NCBI GenBank assembly: GCA_934149275.1
Contig: CAKPEG010000019.1
Location: forward strand, 1 to 25,146
DNA length: 25,146 nucleotides
Origin: an uncultured Clostridia bacterium
GTDB taxonomy: Bacteria > Bacillota > Clostridia > TANB77 > CAG-508
Reading direction: 5' to 3'
Shown here: piece after piece, positions 25,101 through 25,146 of the stretch
Layout: each line of letters opens with the position of its first letter
How positions within the stretch are numbered: position 1 is the stretch's first letter
Notes under the pieces: model-generated
What the model was told of the DNA's origin: nothing
Databases searched by the model: none
Seen by the model: only the letters and a program-made list of their open reading frames with translations
Position numbers and translations under genes: made by a program

Positions 25101-25146
25101 TCTTAGAGCAATCAACAACAGAAGGTCTTGAAGGAGATGAGTTTGT
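13142..25146 (+). CDS. Giant multidomain surface adhesin with two beta-propellers and MucBP stalk (3' end outside window)
   Basis: The frame from ATG 13142 (RBS AAGGAG) stays open to the last base: about 4001 residues without a stop. Residues 1-37 are a basic start plus a hydrophobic helix (SLLIAGGIAIALVAIIISIAV), a signal or anchor. Residues 40-985 match nothing I know, apart from a Ca-binding-like DINNDG loop at 83-88. Then come four SpaA/Cna_B-like domains (about 986-1440), 14 propeller repeats (1449-2305), an InlB-like module (about 2323-2415), and a SpaA-like domain with a large insertion (about 2416-2807). Two MucBP repeats, another SpaA domain (about 2970-3056), six MucBP repeats, four YLEKGT repeats and four MucBP repeats follow. 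SpaA domains often carry Lys-Asn isopeptide bonds that stiffen stalks. By analogy with 1-2082 about 570 residues may be missing. It is probably a host- or mucus-binding surface fibre. Confidence 0.92.
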   Translation, partial: MLKKFRKKITKKSLLIAGGIAIALVAIIISIAVISSKGESIKKKSFTPDSELARAMTYDQFTDADSSVDGTDYVKFGAFFLRDINNDGYAEKIKGTCKQIGKEDTLYMELNVLTNGYLENGVITINSDNFYLQTAIPKDDEVKDNVISSNTKQISLNKINNGTQKLLTGIVRSGDYSYASQKFAAIGKDTAKMSKINSVTLTGTHVAADGTRTQINKTVELNMDWYGTTKAEIPSYVAGSNNLSQSKDNTNVVDEENKQVVFEFDIGMQETNNQLILSKAHLEGTIPQLNGYDPAKVEVVDSNVTFTYDEATRVFQVEKLTELNAYGTVSKQCYDGTVIKQGYDETYSRSRYNKFKLKVTYPLDAYNATGNDTVEIKIPVSGYYEGYNNTNTEFINPHKSNIAKGTIITTYFRPTGTVAHFDVIVGKYMYDLSYKYIVSKRNPLKIYNEISTEENNDTYIVKWYGDIGKNIQSAGMIMKETKDGEAQVSDQFIKADATTESMENVTTNIGIYFGDPVNALGENGWIKVYDDETDNLIHEFTKADWNKYTENNPYKYDTQVKHVRVETSEVESNTSMRVCHIKKLDDEYITKNYTREQFDNFKYIKSTLTGYVGNSYINTDTESVDYEAPYSLATINLSKDAISTQETEKNMQIKIEAHGDERSNQEKWQNGAFLIKLPKDIIDIDINSVESDNSSVTVMSCESFEENGERFIKIITSNANPTKFTLTINCSITPDPRIVTISEDVELYASNENGADYYDPVEDIYDVNGNLNKSEKVNKSSVSLSLISPNSLLTNQVTTNYDENGSITVAPQTAFVGKERRNATVNIEINNNYASTISEVKILGRVPFEGNKYTINGQEMGSTFTATMTNEGIQLPTALKDVAKVYYSTNGEATKDLNNSGNGWTQTPSDYSKVKSYLIDLSEYQLVKGEKHTISYNINIPEGLSYNKVAYSHHAVYFSLDTTEGKYRTQIEPNKIGFMIAKQYNLELIKYQKGKSKRVSEATYVVYEDGNEDARTRVTDVDGKLILTGLYVDKTYVIKEIKCPKDYELNEEVVKFTTSESDGKLTVTKNEGTVKNIQAVQPTETEGYKVQIETEDEVKVRLKIKKTEKDTTNPAQRVSYKLTGEGLPENGRNVTTNANGEVTVKGLKIGEEYTLEETKAIGYYINKEKVKFIVTNNDGTYIVNVSEGTVKASNITEEDSIPTANIELEDEKIPTYNLEISKIKKVTSVTNGEDGTQEEKTVYLQGAKFNLYKGTKELGSYITDENGKVTISDLYQYVDGKDEEAIYMLKEILAPEGYTKVKDITFKVDGSNGELKFINTEGKEEKYSVDGSTVKLTIEDSPSFKLIKTDDETGERLANVKFVIYNIEDGITQAKNSKGEILGTKEIIDGKEYYTVTTDSNGEVTADLPEGMYKAVEVKAPDKYDISDSTYYFGIGTSREGKKGLKATWAQGIGGTGKDYIEAVSETSDGGYIVGGYFDSSTIDLGNGISLTNQGSDDGMVIKYNSEREVEWAQTVGGAGINQIETVSETSDGGYIVGGNFNSTINLENGTSLISKCESPFSGITDTGMLIKYDSVGNIEWARGLGGTKELTINSVVETKDGGYIVGGYFDGSVDLENGISLTSKGFWDGMLIKYDSTGNAEWAKSLGGKEYVQINSASETSDGGYIVGGSLKNSSIDLGNGIILTNNYSPYAGMLIKYNASGEAEWAKVYQPGGKYGNSINLVKETNDGGYIAGGYFSGQIDLENGIVLNSSGGTYEDGMVIKYDSNGKVEWAKGIGGTSSDYITSVSETRDGDYIAAIDMTLVKYDSEGNEKFTKKMGEKFYGDVTSVSETRDGCYIVGGSFNSKSIDLGNEVSLTNKDSSTKRTNDGMLIKFEEIEVSNPIVIQGMGIGGTNDDSIKSVAETSDGGYIAVGRFESESIDLGNGINLTNKGSTDGIVIRYNSKGEIKWAQGIGGTDDDYITSVVETNDGGYIVGGYFDSRNIDLGNEIRLINESDSTYSSYGMVIKYNSEGEIEWAQGIGGKDSAEITSVAKTEDGGCIVGGHFYGSIDLGNGISLTSQGSADGMVIKYNSEGEIEWAKEIADMEYINSVVETRDGGYIVGGNNGFGFCSGVIIKYNSEGEAEWEKVYEIGGRYGNLIRLVKETNDGGYIAGGYFSGRIHLEDELTLECGDFNQDGMLIKYNSKGEVEWAKGIGGTDSDYINSVVETKDGGYIVGGHFYNSVDLGNGVSLEIEGNTTAGIIKYNSKGKAEWAQGIGAKINSIEETRDGNYILGGDYKSDIGIDNGATLTNQGSSDGMILKVSDKIGVPEVQEIEIKNKRKKFKITTDIKEIDNIKGGTISGEDKQPYETVKYGDSSIQEIKMIPDENYEIIGITVNGEDYNFVTNEDGSYTMPALTNITEDKHIIVTYALKDNKITINKIDKDTKVKLSGATFKLDQIEERSEPNNDEIIGELTDNGQEYTETVLGDEVTDKLGKLTNNGTYYFVQNEDGTYTPTNSKTYQTANGGTAGISNSTANSYIKIDLTGGTGKYAVVVNSSCSSESGSDCGYATITETTTAPAYNSSTGRFVFMNGGQSAQDYTTVLEGGKTYYLHLGYRKDVSVDRNDDQIVINSVKLYNATLVTKVYNFTNNNGKYESTNQGKNNTTANSYIPIDLTNYTGKYNLVVNAEISSEGYGDSGEAKVTENTKIPASYEGISVVSTFGTQSAQDYTTVLQGGKMYYLHLEYSKDAKGSSGDDKFTVNSINITLNDSDLYHTTVETNSEGQAITQIPFGKYSITETKAPDGYWLNETPTIVEFRSTNGAIHEFTIEDEAKAKLTVHHYIKGTTTKLAEDEYSEGRIDDSYTTTPKLDLDKYELEVDGNGELVLPENATGTYSQTPTEVTYYYVEKKIPLTVHYYIEGTTTQVPLKTGGTAEDKIDSGLEGETYTTSSISDEKLSDEYELVEIPANANGTYSGNEAIVTYYYKKVSRVVNLVKYQQDGTTPLQGAKFTIDGQEYVTDEKGKIQTNLETGTYEVTEVEAPEGYKLPDNPTMEITITKSTTSEDIKIINEKKTGTVTVHHYIEGTTTPVPLADGSVAQDETKTGYVGDIYATKVVDNLSESYELVSETDNASGNYIDGNIEVIYYYKAIPASVIVHHYLEGTTTKLADDVTFNGLVGNNYTTGVASVDNKYEVVAIPANANGKMTRETIEVIYYYRLKNTSVLVHHYKEGTSESLSDDVTINGKVDDEYTTTVATDIPSKYELVAEPDNKNGIMTVEQTVVTYYYRLKETGVDVHYYKEGTTEKVSEDVEITGRVDSEYTTTPATDVESKYELVGTPANATGTMTEDRITVIYYYRLKDTSVFVHHYLEGTTTKLADDEVINGKVDDTYRTVESTDLLFGKYDLVAEPENKTGTMTEDQIVVIYYYRLKNTSVLVHHYIKNTTTSLSDDVTINGKIDDEYTTTIASDIPEQYELVAEPDNKEGIMTKEQIVVTYYYQLKNYPYVVNYLEKGTDNVLHEAKQGDELVYGSTVNSADEKLDIDGYKFDSFDKDVLTIGTTNNVINIYYTKRTDLSYKVNYLEKGTNNVIHEQKVQDGMTFDSEVTSSNEVIEIDGYDYDSVDKDTLVIGTGENVINIYYTKRNDLSYKVNYLEKDTNKVLHNQKAQDNMTFEDVVTSRDEIISIEGYNFDSVDKETLTIGTEENVINIYYTKRTDLSYKVNYLEKGTNKVLHDQKVQENMTFESVVNSSDEVIDIYGYNYDSADKETLTLTTEENVINLYYTKKDTKVTVHYYEEGTTNRVSEDVEITGKVFDDYTTVSADDISSKYELVAEPENKTGKMTEDEITVIYYYRKKATQVIVHYYEEGTDKKLSEDVTIDGRVDDPYTTVSADDIPIKYELVAEPVNKAGSMKEATIEVIYYYRVKDAVVNVRYLEKGTNIELADADKIDGKVEDNYQTSAKNIEGYQLVEHTGNEKGKFEVEPITITYYYLYKTKATVQYIDKTTGQILEQSTTEGLEGDEF
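16099..17460 (+). other. Four SpaA/Cna_B-like domains (within giant adhesin)
   Basis: Domain starts are near 16099 (LELIKYQKGKSKRVSEATYVV), 16441 (VRLKIKKTEKDTTNPAQRV), 16786 (YNLEISKIKKV...LQGAKFNLYK) and 17166 (SFKLIKTDDETGERLANVKF). Each has a first-strand Lys, a small-residue turn (DENGKVTISDL, NANGEVTVKGL), and a late Glu strand (VIKEIKCPKDYE, LEETKAIGYY, LKEILAPEGY, AVEVKAPDKY). This is the pattern of the prealbumin-like fold used in Gram-positive pilins. Confidence 0.8.
17486..20075 (+). repeat. Fourteen beta-propeller repeats, arranged 7+7 (within giant adhesin)
   Basis: Units average about 62 residues and follow WAxGIGGTxxDYIxSVxETxDGGYIVGGYF, then a S-I-D-L-G-N-G strand, LTNxGS, and DGMVIKYNSxGExE. 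Unit starts are near 17486, 17672, 17879, 18065, 18257, 18455, 18587, 18803, 18986, 19187, 19373, 19514, 19709 and 19895. Units 7 (FEEIEVSNPIVIQG) and 14 (VSDKIGVPEVQE) lose the ending motif, and units 5 and 12 share a special opening (KVY..GG.YGN.I.LVKETNDGGYIAGGYFSG). Similar repeats in other proteins fold as bacterial beta-propellers. The fold is inferred. Confidence 0.8.
20389..21560 (+). other. SpaA-like domain interrupted by a duplicated ~115-residue module (within giant adhesin)
   Basis: The domain begins ITINKIDKDTKVKLSGATFKL (20392) and ends with TNSEGQAITQIPFGKYSITE plus TKAPDGYWLNE (21420-21510). Between them are two copies of an unrelated module at about 20640-20995 and 21045-21400. 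They share TANSYI.IDLT, TGKY..VVN, SAQDYTTVL.GGK.YYLHL.Y and DD...VNS. Only the first copy has two nearby cysteines (SCSSESGSDCGY). Confidence 0.7.
21592..23580 (+). repeat. MucBP repeat array with one SpaA domain (within giant adhesin)
   Basis: Eight MucBP-type repeats of about 65-70 residues start near 21592, 21820, 22312, 22540, 22747, 22960, 23167 and 23380. Each follows VHHYIEGTTTxLADD, a GKVDDxYTT segment, a YELVAEPxNxxGTMT segment, and a closing VxYYYRLK. A SpaA-like domain (22051-22310, LVKYQQDGTTPLQGAKFTI ... TEVEAPEGYKLP) separates repeats 2 and 3. Confidence 0.85.
23588..24430 (+). repeat. Four YLEKGT-type tandem repeats of 70 residues (within giant adhesin)
   Basis: The unit is 210 bases. 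Each reads YKVNYLEKGTNxVLHxQKVQ, then MTFDSxVxSxDEVI, IDGYxYDSxDKETLTIGT and NVINIYYTKR. Length and ends match MucBP repeats, but the middle differs, so this is a distinct subfamily inserted in the MucBP stalk. Neighbouring units share long nearly identical DNA stretches. Confidence 0.8.
24436..25146 (+). repeat. MucBP repeats at the window end, paralogous to the window start
   Basis: Two standard repeats (TKVTVHYYEEGTTNRVSED and TQVIVHYYEEGTDKKLSED) are followed by two divergent ones (VNVRYLEKGTNIELADAD; VQYIDKTTGQILEQSTTEG). The last 315 bases (24832-25146) match 52-369 of gene 1. The final repeat is cut by the window edge. Confidence 0.88.

Overview
The window is a low-GC, AT-rich Bacillota chromosome segment. 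It most resembles an uncultured gut Clostridia or Bacilli lineage. The reasons are strong A+G-rich ribosome binding sites, sigma-70 promoters of the TTGACA-N17-TATAAT type, tRNA genes that encode their CCA ends, AGA as the main arginine codon, and giant Gram-positive surface proteins built from MucBP and SpaA/Cna_B domains. TGG encodes Trp, and the one TGA I used as a stop fits standard bacterial code. No species can be assigned from the sequence alone.

Layout. (1) 1-2082 is the 3' end of a giant MucBP-repeat surface protein with a C-terminal membrane anchor. (2) 2115-2256 is a structured intergenic repeat. (3) 2338-3669 encodes a membrane-anchored acidic protein of unknown function, closed by a terminator. 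(4) 3838-4731 encodes a CbpA-type J-domain co-chaperone. (5) 4735-7876 is an apparent operon behind a perfect consensus promoter: two unknown small proteins, then a VirD4/TraG-type ATPase whose reading frame is broken by one extra base inside the Walker A motif. (6) 7924-7976 is a 14-bp palindrome with a promoter nested in it, followed by a long leader. (7) 8207-11160 is a translationally coupled SbcD/YhaO-like nuclease and a YhaN/Rad50-like ATPase. (8) 11202-11573 is a Lys-Glu-Thr tRNA operon with promoter and terminator. (9) 11788-12519 encodes a FabG-like SDR reductase. (10) 12526-12793 holds two further copies of the structured repeat. (11) 12794-13141 is a non-coding spacer with DnaA-box-like repeats and a strong terminator. 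(12) 13142 to the window end is one uninterrupted frame of about 4001 codons, the N-terminal part of a second giant surface protein.

The second giant protein has, in order: an N-terminal membrane/signal segment, a novel region of about 950 residues, four SpaA-like domains, 14 repeats that read as two tandem seven-bladed beta-propellers, an InlB-like module, a SpaA-like domain interrupted by a duplicated module of about 115 residues, and a long stalk of MucBP and MucBP-like repeats. Its last bases in the window match the first bases of gene 1 at about nine positions in ten. The two giants are therefore tandem paralogues flanking about 11 kb of unrelated genes, and the missing C-terminus of the second probably resembles gene 1.

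The strongest candidates for something undescribed are the three-copy structured repeat with compensatory base changes, the 7+7 propeller duplication inside the adhesin, and the orphan VirD4-like ATPase with its two unknown partners.
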